NCBI GenBank assembly: GCA_963930655.1
Contig: OZ005601.1
Location: 26,970,921 to 27,034,920, forward strand
DNA length: 64,000 nucleotides
Source of the DNA: Myrica gale
Taxonomy: Eukaryota > Streptophyta > Magnoliopsida > Fagales > Myricaceae
Direction of reading: 5' to 3'
Under the pieces are notes generated by a model that saw nothing but the letters and a program-made list of their open reading frames with translations, ran no database searches and was not told the origin of the DNA. Below, piece after piece: positions 1 through 10,300 of the stretch. The first letter of the stretch is position 1, and every line of letters begins with the position of its first letter. The position numbers and the translations under genes are program-made.

Positions 1-771
1 AAGTCATCAGAGGCATCAAATCGCTCCTTATTTTATGGGTAACTCTCCAACGACTATTCTCACCTACCCCGACGACCGTTGAAGGCAAAATGACTTAAAT
101 ACAAGACCGGTAGCTGAAGAAGAGAGGACTATCACCTACACGCACGAATTTGCAATAACTCCTTGACCTAACTTCTTGATAAAAGAGAGAAAGCTTTGAA
201 GAAGAGAGAAGCTGCGCACCTACCTAGAAGGCCTGTTATTTCGCTGCCATATTTCAATTTTTCTTTTGTAAATCTTATCTTCTTCCTACCCTTTGTGCCT
301 CATACTTGTATATTCGGCTTTAAGAGCAAATACGTGAGTTTTCATTTTGTACCCATTCAAGTAAACCTTGTAAGTATTGGGTAAACACTGGGTCCTACCT
401 TTGTGAGTAGAAGAAATCCCTAAGTGTTGGGATTTGAGAAGAAGAGTTGAAGCGTAAGCTCGAAGAACGCTTTGTGAAGGTTCCTTAGCACCCGAGAAGC
501 TAAGGTGTACCAGCTATTTGATAGATAGTGGAGAAAGCCCAAAGAAGTCAATAACCTTGGGGGTGGATGTAGGCAAGAGTTTGACCGAATCACCTAAAAA
601 TTACGGTGTCATCTCTCCAACCCTGATCTCCTTAGTTTTATTCTTATTCACTTGTTCTTTGCTCTTGTGATTTATTGTTCTTTGTGTTTTTAATTTCTTA
701 GAAAAAATGTTAATTTTTATTAAAACCCAATTCACCCCCCTCTTGGGTTGCTACATAGACTTTCAGCTTTG
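1..771 (+). mobile_element. Copia-type LTR, right-hand part (solo or truncated)
   Basis: The block ends at about 757-771 with CTACATAGACTTTCA. It is preceded at 728-750 by the C-rich signature AATTCACCCCCCTCTTGGG, which I know from the 3' ends of plant SIRE/Ty1-copia LTRs. No primer-binding site (TTGGTATCAGAGC type) follows at 772, so this looks like a solo or 3' LTR rather than the start of an element. The left end and its target duplication lie outside the window. A 62-codon reading frame at 196-384 begins at TTG and I do not regard it as a gene. The family assignment comes from memory of LTR ends, not from alignment. Confidence 0.5.
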
Positions 772-1144
772 ACCATGGGTGCGTCGGGATCATGGAACTG
801 TTACACGTTATAAGCTGTTTTATAACTACTCATGACACGTGTCTTGGTTTCTCCTTCTTTTGAACTTAGTGTGACATGGGCCACATGCTGTTGTTGGACT
901 TTTCGTGTGTGTGATCATGTTCAGTCAGCTCAAATCGGTTTGGACTGGACTGATTCAATTTCGGTATCATCAGCTAATGTTTAATAGACAAAAGGACTCA
1001 TATATTGTACATAGATACTTATTTATTAAAAGTCAATACTACAAAGATTGTAGCGGTAATTAAACCTAATTTCAAATATCATCTGATCTTACACAAGGCT
1101 CTTTGTGAAGCATCAATATATAGGAGGAAAACAGACTACTTAAT
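772..1144. other. Intergenic, no gene seen
   Basis: This AT-rich sequence lies between the LTR end and the last recognisable codons of the laccase pseudogene, whose 3' end points toward it. I see no ORF, repeat or RNA gene in it. Confidence 0.5.
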
Positions 1145-2697
1145 CTAGCTTCTGTCCAACTGACTCGTCCTGTAATCCATTTTGATCTCGGTTTTTATGT
1201 TGGAGCCTAATGATGATGAAACCTTACAAGAAGGCCAGTTAGGAGGGGCTTCACGGATACTCGTCTCAGGGTTGCCGCCATTTCTCACTATGAGGAGTGA
1301 GGACAGTGTCCATACCCCAGCTTAGATGTCGATCGAAATGGCAGTGCCATAGCCATACTCCTACATAAATGAATTTATTCATTCATAAATTTAAGTAATT
1401 AGTATACATGACGAGTCAAAATTGAAAGCTAGCTTTGTTGTGTTCTAAAGGAAAATAAGAAACTTACCTGGATTATTTGCTTTGAATCTAAGGGCAACCC
1501 ATCCATTCTTAGGCACCGAAACCGTAGTCATCTTGGGCGGATCATCCAGGTTGTACCCTTTTGGTTCAGTCTCATTATCGAAGTTCCCATAACCAGAGCC
1601 AACCACATAGAAGCTATATCCATGAAGGTGCATTGGATGACTCATCGATGCATCAAACAAATTAGTACCCTGAAACACTATCTCCACTTCTTCGCCATAA
1701 TTAAGCATCTTCACCTTGGTCGCTTGTATTGTCAGTGTGCTAACATCAGGAATCTCTTCTGCTGTGAAGTAAAAAAAAAAAAAATGGCGGATAGTCTGGA
1801 AAATCTGTGGTATAAAAGCCACTCATATTCCTGTTTTTCAGGTCAAAGTATAATGTCATTTCAACCATACAAGCCTAGCTGCATGCTTAGTGGGTTAACT
1901 AGTTGGCTCTGGTATTGTCTTTAGCCTCCGATTAAAGGTATTAACGCACTTAGATGACAATATTTGACCGTAAAAAACAAACAGACTTGCTAGCTAGCTA
2001 GAGAGATGAAGACAATAAGCAAATACCTGTAGTAGGCAAGTAGTATATCCGTGGAGGGGTTAACCCAACTGACGTTGTTTAAGCTCGCAGCAATAACAGT
2101 CTCACTAGTTCCCTCATAGTCGAAGACAGCATTGTTCGCAGAAGCTGTAATATACATTCTGGTAGTTATATTTTTTCGGGATGTTTACCGGGTGTTTCTT
2201 TTCTCGCCAAGCTCCGAAGACGCTTGGTGAAGTTTATGGCAGAATCGAAGTCCTCGTATGTGTTGGAAGGCTGCTGGGAAAAAGTGGATTCGATGAGGCC
2301 GGAGTGTAGTTGCCTCTGTATTCAAAAATTGCTGTGACATTTGTTTTGTCATTGTCGGTAACGTCCGGATCTAAACTATCATACCGTCTAGCAGCCATGT
2401 AATAGCGGCCAAGGGGCTGGTTTGCAGTGAGCAAAATATCCATTGTTTGTCCAGTGCTTATCATGAGAAAATCGGTGACTATGGGCTTAACGTATGACCC
2501 ATCGACTCCTACCACAGTGAGGTTATGCCGAGCAACAGCAAAGTACATCTCTACGTTCATGACTGCATTGACCAAACGAAGAAGATACGTCTTCCCATAG
2601 TCTATTTTCCAGCGGTATGTACTTTCTGCAACACGAGTGATCACCGTCTTTCGAAATGAATTGACGTGCAACAATTATTCTAGCGTATCTTTCAAGA

Positions 2698-2698
2698 C

Positions 2699-2751
<53 letters not shown>

Positions 2752-2752
2752 T
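2698..2752. repeat. TTA/TAA trinucleotide microsatellite
   Basis: About 17 tandem TTA units lie just upstream of exon 5 of the laccase pseudogene, in its former intron. It is a simple repeat with no coding role, although a reverse-strand frame reads it as poly-Asn. Confidence 0.9.
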
Positions 2753-2890
2753 TATTCTGAAATTTCTTATTTTTCTCTTTTAAATTATGAGTCAAAATCA
2801 TTGAAATTAAAAAACTTTAAGATTTTTTTTTTGTTAACGTTCTCTATCTAGATAAATAACAAATAAAAAGGTAATCAGCAGTCTGATCAG

Positions 2891-3147
2891 GGCACCGGTT
2901 ATTGTGTGAGAGTGTGAGTGGACATGTGAGATTAGAAGTTGAGAAATCTAATGACTGAAAAAATGTCACGTCATTTAATGAAACCGGATCGGTTTCATTA
3001 AATGACGTGACATTTTTTCAGTCATTACGCGGGTCGGATTCATTAAATGACGTGACATTTTTTCAGCTATTAGATTTATCAACTTCTAATCTCACCCGTT
3101 CACTCATACACTCACCCAATAACCTCAATCACACAATAACTTTTGCC
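2891..3147. mobile_element. Mutator-like MITE with 10-bp target duplication
   Basis: A 257-bp element is flanked by direct copies of GTCTGATCAG at 2881-2890 and 3148-3157. Its ends are inverted copies: the left starts GGCACCGGTTATTGTGTGA and the right, reverse-complemented, starts GGCAAAAGTTATTGTGTGA. The inverted homology continues inward through the motif GAAAAAATGTCACGTCATTT, so nearly the whole element folds on itself. A third copy of the inner motif near 3001-3065 indicates internal duplication. Long terminal inverted repeats, a leading G and a 9-11 bp target duplication fit Mutator-like non-autonomous elements. It carries no coding capacity and sits in the laccase pseudogene where exon 4 should be. 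Confidence 0.8.
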
Positions 3148-3980
3148 GTCTGATCAGTGGCCTAGGCAAGACTTGGGTTGATGGTTAAGCTTTATTTCTT
3201 TGGACTTGAAATTGTGACTATATATGTTTATGCCACCAAAGGGTTCCTTCCTCATCTGAAAATATGACTTCATAAGTGAAATTTGAACCCGGTTCTATTG
3301 GACATTGCGTGATGTACGTACTCTGGACCATCTGACCATGGGTTCCTTGGTTGATGCACTCCATGCCTGTGTAAAATGTGACGTTCTTGAGATATTTTTA
3401 TAATCTCTTCCATTCTTTCTATTGATTGGTAATGACAATCGTCACTAGCTTCTCTGTTTTTTCCTAACTAGTCCTCCGAGGAAAGCCATAAATAATAATA
3501 TTTTTTGTTTGGTTTATCAATTTTTTTTCCGCTTAGAAGTCGTACAGCAATGGAGTCGAGAATATATCCACGACCCCTTCTCAGTTTGGACTTCTAGGTG
3601 ACACAAATGGCTCGTATATATGTAATAATAAGAGGGTTTGCTTATGGCCCAAGTCTCTTTTTCCTTTGTAATCTTTTGTTTTCATTTGCAAAGATCGCCA
3701 GGTGCATCGTGGGTTGCTCTACTTGTTTGGATGATCGGTGTGCAGTAAGTCCACTCAATCCACAGTGAAGCTGATTAAGATCATTTACAATTTTACTGTC
3801 CGAATTTTAAGATATAATTCGGAGAGAGATATATACAATAAGATCATACACCATTTAATGTTGTCAATGTACAATTTGAGCACAGATCGATCTATCTACT
3901 GTGTCTGTCTCCCTCCACACCAAATTGCAAGTATCCTCATCCCTTATTATAGTACGACCTTCTGAGTATCACCTTTACTA

Positions 3981-4116
3981 GTATATGTCATGTTTGAAGG
4001 CCGTGCTTGTTTATTTAGGAAGGCAGGAGAATGGAGAGGGAGAGTTTCCCGGCCCCGTGATTCGTGTGACCAAATTGCAAGTATTTGTCATGTTTGAAGG
4101 CCGTGCTTGTTTATTT
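3981..4116. repeat. Patchwork insertion flanked by 36-bp direct repeats
   Basis: Positions 3981-4016 and 4081-4116 are 36-bp direct copies with one mismatch. The stretch between is assembled from nearby sequence: 4019-4044 equals 4348-4373 (26 bp, same strand), 4043-4070 is the inverted copy of 4165-4192 (28 bp), and 4069-4084 equals 3919-3934 (16 bp, same strand). The segments join through 1-2 bp overlaps. This is the pattern expected of template-switching repair. The rearrangement abuts the broken end of laccase pseudogene exon 2. Confidence 0.9.
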
Positions 4117-4483
4117 GTCATGTCTCCTTGGTTATGGACATTTACGTACGCAGTATCTCCTTTTGTCACACGAATCACGGGGCCGGGAAACTGTCGTTCA
4201 CAACCAGCATGCTCTTGCTGCTACACATTCTTGTAAAGTTGGCCTCCTTCAGCTGAATGATTTTAATGGGCAAAAACTTGCATAAATGCGAGAGCACCGG
4301 TACTAGCTAGAACGAAACAAGTTTACATATATCCAGTAACCAATTAAGAAGGCAGGAGAATGGAGAGGGAGAGACAGTGCTTACAACAAAGTCATAATAA
4401 TGGACTTCGCCTTCAGCCAAGCCGAGGATCAATATCCCATGGAGAAGCAGAAGCCCAAGAAACCATGAAGGCCTACCCATCAT

Positions 4484-4970
4484 CTCTATTCTCAGGTACC
4501 TGGTTTCGCAGGGGCGGTGCTGATCCACCTGTTAATGTGACTGTTAGCTTAGTGCAGTATTGTCTTTGAATGGAAGTTATTCGTAGAGCTTTTTTCCAAG
4601 GAAGTTATTTATAAAGCTCAAGCGTTAATCACGTATGATACCCACTTGACCTCGTATTGTTAGGTGTAGCAGGACTTCCTCCTCGTTATGTTGAATGCTC
4701 GTTATATTAGTAAAAGGTCTTACAGCGGTACAGGTTGTTTTGTCGACATGTCTTTGGATTAAACAACTCTCTGCAATTCTGGAATCTGACATACCGCTAG
4801 GAGCTAGCGGGTCAGGTGGGATAGTCTTTCTGCAAAAAAAAAAAGAAAAAGAAAAAACAAGTTATTATAGCTCAGAAAAAAATAATTTAATTAGACTAAA
4901 AAACAAATGAGTGACATAAGATTTAATAGTTAAATCCGAACTACATCTAAGTGAAAAAGCCCAGCCTTTA
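4484..4970. other. 5' flank of the laccase pseudogene
   Basis: This intergenic stretch lies upstream of the pseudogene start. A minus-strand TATAAATA lies at about 4606-4613, roughly 125 bp from the start codon, and could be a relic TATA box. The block near 4675-4705 (CTTCCTCCTCGTTATGTTGAA) has a close counterpart at 17087-17110 upstream of the intact laccase at 13318-16933, which indicates the promoter was duplicated with the gene. An A-rich stretch lies at 4831-4860. Confidence 0.4.
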
Positions 4971-5885
4971 GAGCACACTTGCACACATGACTCCTGCTTG
5001 TGTGGTAATTGTGGTATGTGACTCTGTTGGCCGAAACCACTTTTCATCTTTTCTTTAACTGCATTGTTGCCCAGCGTCTTTGGAGAATCTCTTCGTGGTC
5101 GATTGATTTATCCCGGTTGCCCGTGTCCAACTCTGCTGATTGGATCCGTGTTTTGCTTAATGCTGATTCTGTTTTGGGATTGAGAGCCTCATCCTTGCCT
5201 GGTTTTTTTATGCATGCAGCGCTTCTTTGTGATGTGCTCTGGTTTTCGAGAAATCGAGCAGTTCATGAGGGGCAGCCCTGTGGTGTTTTCAGACCTTCAC
5301 AATTTGTTGAATCATCGTTATTCTGAGCATTCGATGGCTTGGCTCTCTCAGGCTCCTAGCCTTGGTGGGATCGCCTCCAAATCCAGGATGGATGAAAATT
5401 AATTTTGACGTTGATATAATTCACAATGGATCGTAACTAGCCGTCTCTTGTCGAGACTCCTACAGCTCTCTGTACTACGTACATGAAGCGAATTATGGTT
5501 GTGGACCCATTAGTGGGAGAAGCTTGGGCTGCTGTCCGAGCTGTTGAAATTGCTGGTCAGCATGGGTGGGATAAGATTTTCTTTGAAACTGATTCTCTTC
5601 TTCTGTATGAGGATGTTTCTCTGGTGGATAATTTACCCTGTTGGAAGATTAGTGACATTACCCCATTGGTGCGTGTGGAATTTGGCCTCCATCCTGAGTG
5701 GTCTCTCAATTGGATCTCTAGAAAGCTCAACAATCAGGCGCATTTACTCGCGCAGTGGGCTGCCAGATCTCATGTCTCGGGTTCTTTTGTTTCCAGTGAT
5801 ATTCCTTTGCATATTTTGTTGTGTGATTCGAACATTCGCCCTTAGTTTGAGCTATTAATAATATGTTTTATTTAGAAAAAAATAA
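4971..5885 (+). mobile_element. 5'-truncated LINE fragment (zinc-knuckle and RNase H region)
   Basis: Broken plus-strand frames read as the C-terminal end of a plant L1-type LINE polyprotein. 5009-5100 resembles the reverse-transcriptase zinc-binding region (ETTFHLFFNCIVAQRLWR). 5390-5845 resembles an RVT_3/RNase H-like domain: a degenerate WMKINFDVD-like start, then GEAWAAVRAVEIA, FETDSLLL and WISRKLNNQAHLLAQWAA. Frameshifts and stops separate these parts, for example around 5400-5470. The copy ends with TTTTATTTAGAAAAAAATAA near 5865-5885. It is an inactive 5'-truncated insertion on the strand opposite to the flanking laccases. Confidence 0.75.
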
Positions 5886-7349
5886 TAAGATTAGGAAGAG
5901 AGCTTTATTTATGAGGCTCGATTACAGAAGTACACAAAATGGAACTCTAAGAGGTCTGTCATGTCTGAGGCTCGCCCGTATGGCTGGAAACATATAAAGT
6001 TCCGCGCAGTGCTTTATATAGAACACCTTTTTTTTTTTTGCTAAATGGATTATTCATAGAACTCATTAATATCGTGGCTGAACTTGAAATTTATCAAGCC
6101 TTGCTAGGATCGATCTTACTCTCTTAGGAGTGAATCCGAACCCGAGAAAATCGAGGTCTTCTCTTGGTAGCTTGAATTTTGGAAGAAGGGATGGTGAAGT
6201 CTGCTGCCTGTACGTCCAACCTTCAATTTTCTACAACCTATGTGGGAAAATCTTGGTCAGCCCTCTTTTGATGAATCTGGCTCCCCCTGTCCTCCCTTTC
6301 CTTCCCTTTCTCTCTTTTACCAAACAAATGGTGTAATTCTCGCCCTAATTTTCCATGGATCCCTAGTGATCCTCTCCTTCCAAATGAACATGTAGTATAT
6401 ATAAATCTTCCATTAAACTTCCAATCAAACCCATAAACTACTAGCTTCCTTCAACCCAAATCATTAGATCCCAAAACCTAACCGAGGCCGTTTATTTTTC
6501 AATTAGAGAGTCAAAATACCAAATTTTTATGAAAAGAAGTGTACCCAAGAAGAAGAATTAAGAATTTTTTTTTTAATTTAAAAAAGGTTTTTTCTTGGCT
6601 CCAAACGCAGGGCCAGGATTTTAGAAATAATTGCCAGAGTTGCACCCTCTGGAAGAGGATAACTTGGATCATCCATCCGAAATTAAGTCTATTTTATCTG
6701 AGTTTTCTCACAACGCGCAACATGCGAGCTGCTCAAGGATGGTCAGCCAATTTCGGTTGCCCCCTTGGTAGACTTTGATATGGGCTGAATTTATCTCGGC
6801 ATCTGACAGCGGAGCTACGAAATCGGATTTGGTTCCTTCAGAAGCGATAGGTTTACCAGATAAACTGCATAAAAAAAATTTACTAGGATGGACATAAATT
6901 TTCATATGCTATCAGAAGCATATGCATCTACTTGTTTGAAAATGTATCTGGGTGCTGCTGGCATGGGAGACATGTGGACAGCTATCCTAATCCGGAATCC
7001 CAGATCGCAAGTTCCTTAATTTCCTGTCATTTTCTTTAGCATTTAGTTCTTTCTTTTACACTTAGATTAAGGACTATAATCCGAGTGGAGATTGAGAGAG
7101 ACGTCAAATGAAAAGCTTCCAATATGATTTATTAAACAGGAGGCTAACCTACGGGAGGGAAGCCAGTCCCCAATCAGAAGAGTTATAGAGGGGAATATCA
7201 TACCAAACACGTACCACACGTGTAGATCTTGCCTGTAAGAGTGAAAATAATCATAAGTAAACCCATATGTTACAAAATCTGTCTCTGTTTTGTTTTTTGT
7301 TGTATATTCAGTGATTAACATAGAATACCTTACATTAGGTTAGGTCCAA
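5886..7349. other. Intergenic, no gene seen
   Basis: The spacer lies between the LINE fragment and the 3' end of the laccase at 7350-12106. The short frames here (6130-6336, 6539-6778, 6708-6905, 7067-7321) have no recognisable domain and low-complexity composition. The part near 7060-7349 is probably the 3' untranslated region of the neighbouring laccase. Confidence 0.5.
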
Positions 7350-10300
7350 CTAACTAATTGTGTCTAATTTATCTTCATCTGAGTCATCAAGACGTTGGAC
7401 CCTAATGGCCGATGAACCTTTACAAGACGGTAAGTAAGGCGGGGGTTCGCGGATACTTGTCTCAGTGGTGCTGCCATTTCTCACTACAATGACACTGGCC
7501 ATTCCCCAACTTAGATGAGACTCAAAATGGCAGTGCCATAGCCATACTCCTGCAGGAGTTATATTCATTGGTAAGTGCAACTTAGCAGACATGATACGTC
7601 CAAATTAAAAACAAGTCTTTCTGTGCTGAAAGAGTTAAAAGTGGTACCCCATAAGAGTATAAGAAACGTACCGGGATTACTTGCTTTGAACCTAATGGCA
7701 ACCCATCCATTTTTAGGCAGTGAAACTGTATTCATTTTGGGTGGATCAACCAAATTGTACCCTTCTGGATCTGTCTCGTTATCAAAGTTTCCAAAACCAG
7801 AACCAACTACATAGAATGTGTATCCATGAAGGTGCATTGGATGATTCACTGATGCATCCAATAGATTAGTACCCTGAAACACTATCTCCACTTCTTCATT
7901 ATAATCAAGCATAGTCACCTTGGTCGCTTGGACAGTCATATTGCCAACATCCGGCATTTCCTGTGCTGTGAAGTTGAAAAAACGCGGTGGATAATCTGGA
8001 AAATCCGTTGTGTAAAACCCACTTATGTTCCTGTATTGAACGTTTTGGAATGATGTTACTTCGACCAACTAGTTTAGATCCAGTACTTTCTCCAGCTGTT
8101 ACATAGGTATTAATGCATGTAGAGTAAACTATTGCAGAACTCACTTCTAGTGCTCATAACATAGCATCCACTAGAGTATTTTCACATTATAAACACCTTG
8201 AAGTTATTTTATGGTTTGTGTATAAATAAACTGAAACCTGTGATTTGAAAGAAAAGGACAAACCTGTAGTAGGCAAGTAGTACATCCGTGAAGGGGTAAA
8301 CCCAGCTGACGTTGTTTAAGCTCGCACCAAGAACATTTCTACGAGTCCCCTCAAGGTCAAAGACGATGTTGTTTGCAGAAACTGCTACATACATTGTCCT
8401 AGTTATGTTTTTTGGGACATTTACAGGATGGTCTTGGCTCGCTAAGCTCCTAAGACGATTCGTGAAGTTTATTGCAGAATTGAACTCCTTGTAGTTTGGA
8501 AGGCTACTGGGAAATATAGGGTTCAAGGACGGATTGTGTCCGCCTTTGTATTCAAGAACCGCTGTGGGATGTGGTTTATGATTTCCAATGACACTATCAT
8601 ACTTTCTGGCAGCCATATAATAGCGTCCAAGAGGCTGGTTTGCCGTGACTAAAATATCCATTGTTTGTCCTGTGGTGATCATGACAAAACCAGTGACTAT
8701 AGGCTTAATATATGCTCCGTCCACTCCTATCACGGTGAGGTTATGTTGTGCCATTGCAAAATAGAATTCTTCATTCATGGCTGCATTTACTAAACGAAGA
8801 AGATATGTCTTGCCATAGTCTACTTGCCAGCGGTGTGTACTCTCTGCAACAGAGGAATACAGATCTGAATTATGTCATCTATGTCATCTTCAAAGCATGA
8901 AGGTAATATATAATTTCAGAATTGATATAAAATCTGAATTAAGATGATAAAATTTTCATTATACAATTACCTTAAAAATCCTAATTCGACCAGGAGATAG
9001 ACCAACCATAGCAGTATCAACACTTTGGCACCAGAAGTTGTTGGGAGAAAACATAACCTACGAGGTTTTCATCTTTAAGGTTCTCAACAATCTAATAAAT
9101 AAAAAAAAATTCTTGGTTACCCCTGTCCTCATCCATCTTGCTTCCTCCACATGTATGATTAGTGCTGCATCTAAATTTTCTTTGCTCCAGTTCTCAATTT
9201 TCAGAAATAAGCAGTCTTACTACCAATTTCTTGTGTATTTTCGTGGACAGAATCTCCCAGTACTCTCCTTGTCGTGCTCTCTCACAGAATGTTATTTTCT
9301 CCAGATCCTTGTGATAACCCTTATTAATCCCCATCAATCCCTTACTCTTTGGTCTTCCTCCTTCCTATCTGTCAGTATTCCCTCTCTCGCTCCCTTTGTT
9401 TCCCCTTCCCTGCCTTGCTCTCCGCCGCATGGTCTCTCACCCCTTTTGGTTTTCCTAGTGGGTAACTAGTAGAATCTATTCCTAGTTTCCTTCCCCTTCA
9501 TACTGCCCAAGCCTTCCTTTCAGAAGATGGAAGATTCTTAACTCTCCTATGAACCCTTTAGCGCAGTCATTGATGGCCGTATCACCCAAACCAAAGCCCT
9601 GAATTGAAATGAGAACCCCACTCACCTGAGATCTAATTCCCCACATGCCAACTCTTTCACTGATCTTACTTGGGTTAAAGTAGTGCACAATTATATGGGC
9701 TTATTATCCAGTTGAACAAAGTCAATTTGAGCTATACTCCTAGAAAAAATAAACAGAAGACCTTGTGAAACTCAAAAGGAGTGATGATAGACTAAAGCTA
9801 CTCACATGAAAAATTGCTTTATTTCCATGTCTGATGGGGATCGTACTTGCCAACTTGCCCAACTAAGAAGGAAAGTCATGACCACCTCAATTGCCATTTA
9901 TCTAGAGTTTTTTGGTGAAAGTCACCATGGATTTTTAAATCCATCGAGCTCCGTAGAGCCAAATAATAGAAGTGGTCACGGTTTTTTTCTAAACCTGTTT
10001 ATCATCCTAATCTCTATCATGATGATGCTCATTTCTTTTATTCTTTAGAGCAATTGACATGGATATGATTTGGCTCATGCGAACTAAAGGAATCCAGGCA
10101 CATGAAGCACTACATGCAGTTCAGTTGACAGATCAACTAAAGAAAATACATGCAGAACATCATAGAGGATTGACAGAGTATAGGAAATCTTAGGCTACTA
10201 ATGCAAGCTGGAACCCACCTCAAGAAGGATCAATCAAGAGATATCTCGACATCTCAATTCTCAGTTAGGGATAGTTTTCTAAATGGTAACAGTTATATGC

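Larger units (their letters stand above)
1145..4483 (-). pseudogene. Laccase pseudogene (multicopper oxidase remnant)
   Basis: Exon remnants in gene order are 4385-4483 (start MMGRPSWF, signal peptide, then VHYYDFV), 4122-4252, about 3231-3366, 2027-2625, 1468-1830 and 1145-1360. They match the two intact laccases downstream exon by exon. Damage is extensive. Exon 2 lacks one base at the FPGPVIR codons (about 4180) and its last 30 or so bases. Exon 3 has a 4-bp GTAC duplication near 3317 and stops after WWH. The exon 4 equivalent is absent. Exon 5 has a 2-bp insertion near 2258 and further shifts near 2165-2190. Exon 6 is shifted at a T14 run (1772-1785). Exon 7 carries an insertion near 1295. 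The HPMHLHG and WHCHFD copper motifs remain readable in pieces. It cannot encode a working enzyme. Its upstream flank and exon 1 resemble the laccase at 13318-16933, while exons 3, 6 and 7 read more like the laccase at 7350-12106. Confidence 0.9.

Noticed and set aside
196..384. 62-codon frame in the LTR
   Set aside because: It starts at TTG, lies inside an LTR and has no domain.
4017..4192. 28-bp inverted copies considered as a regulatory hairpin
   Set aside because: The arms are an exon piece and its copy inside a patchwork insertion, so the inverted repeat is explained by repair.
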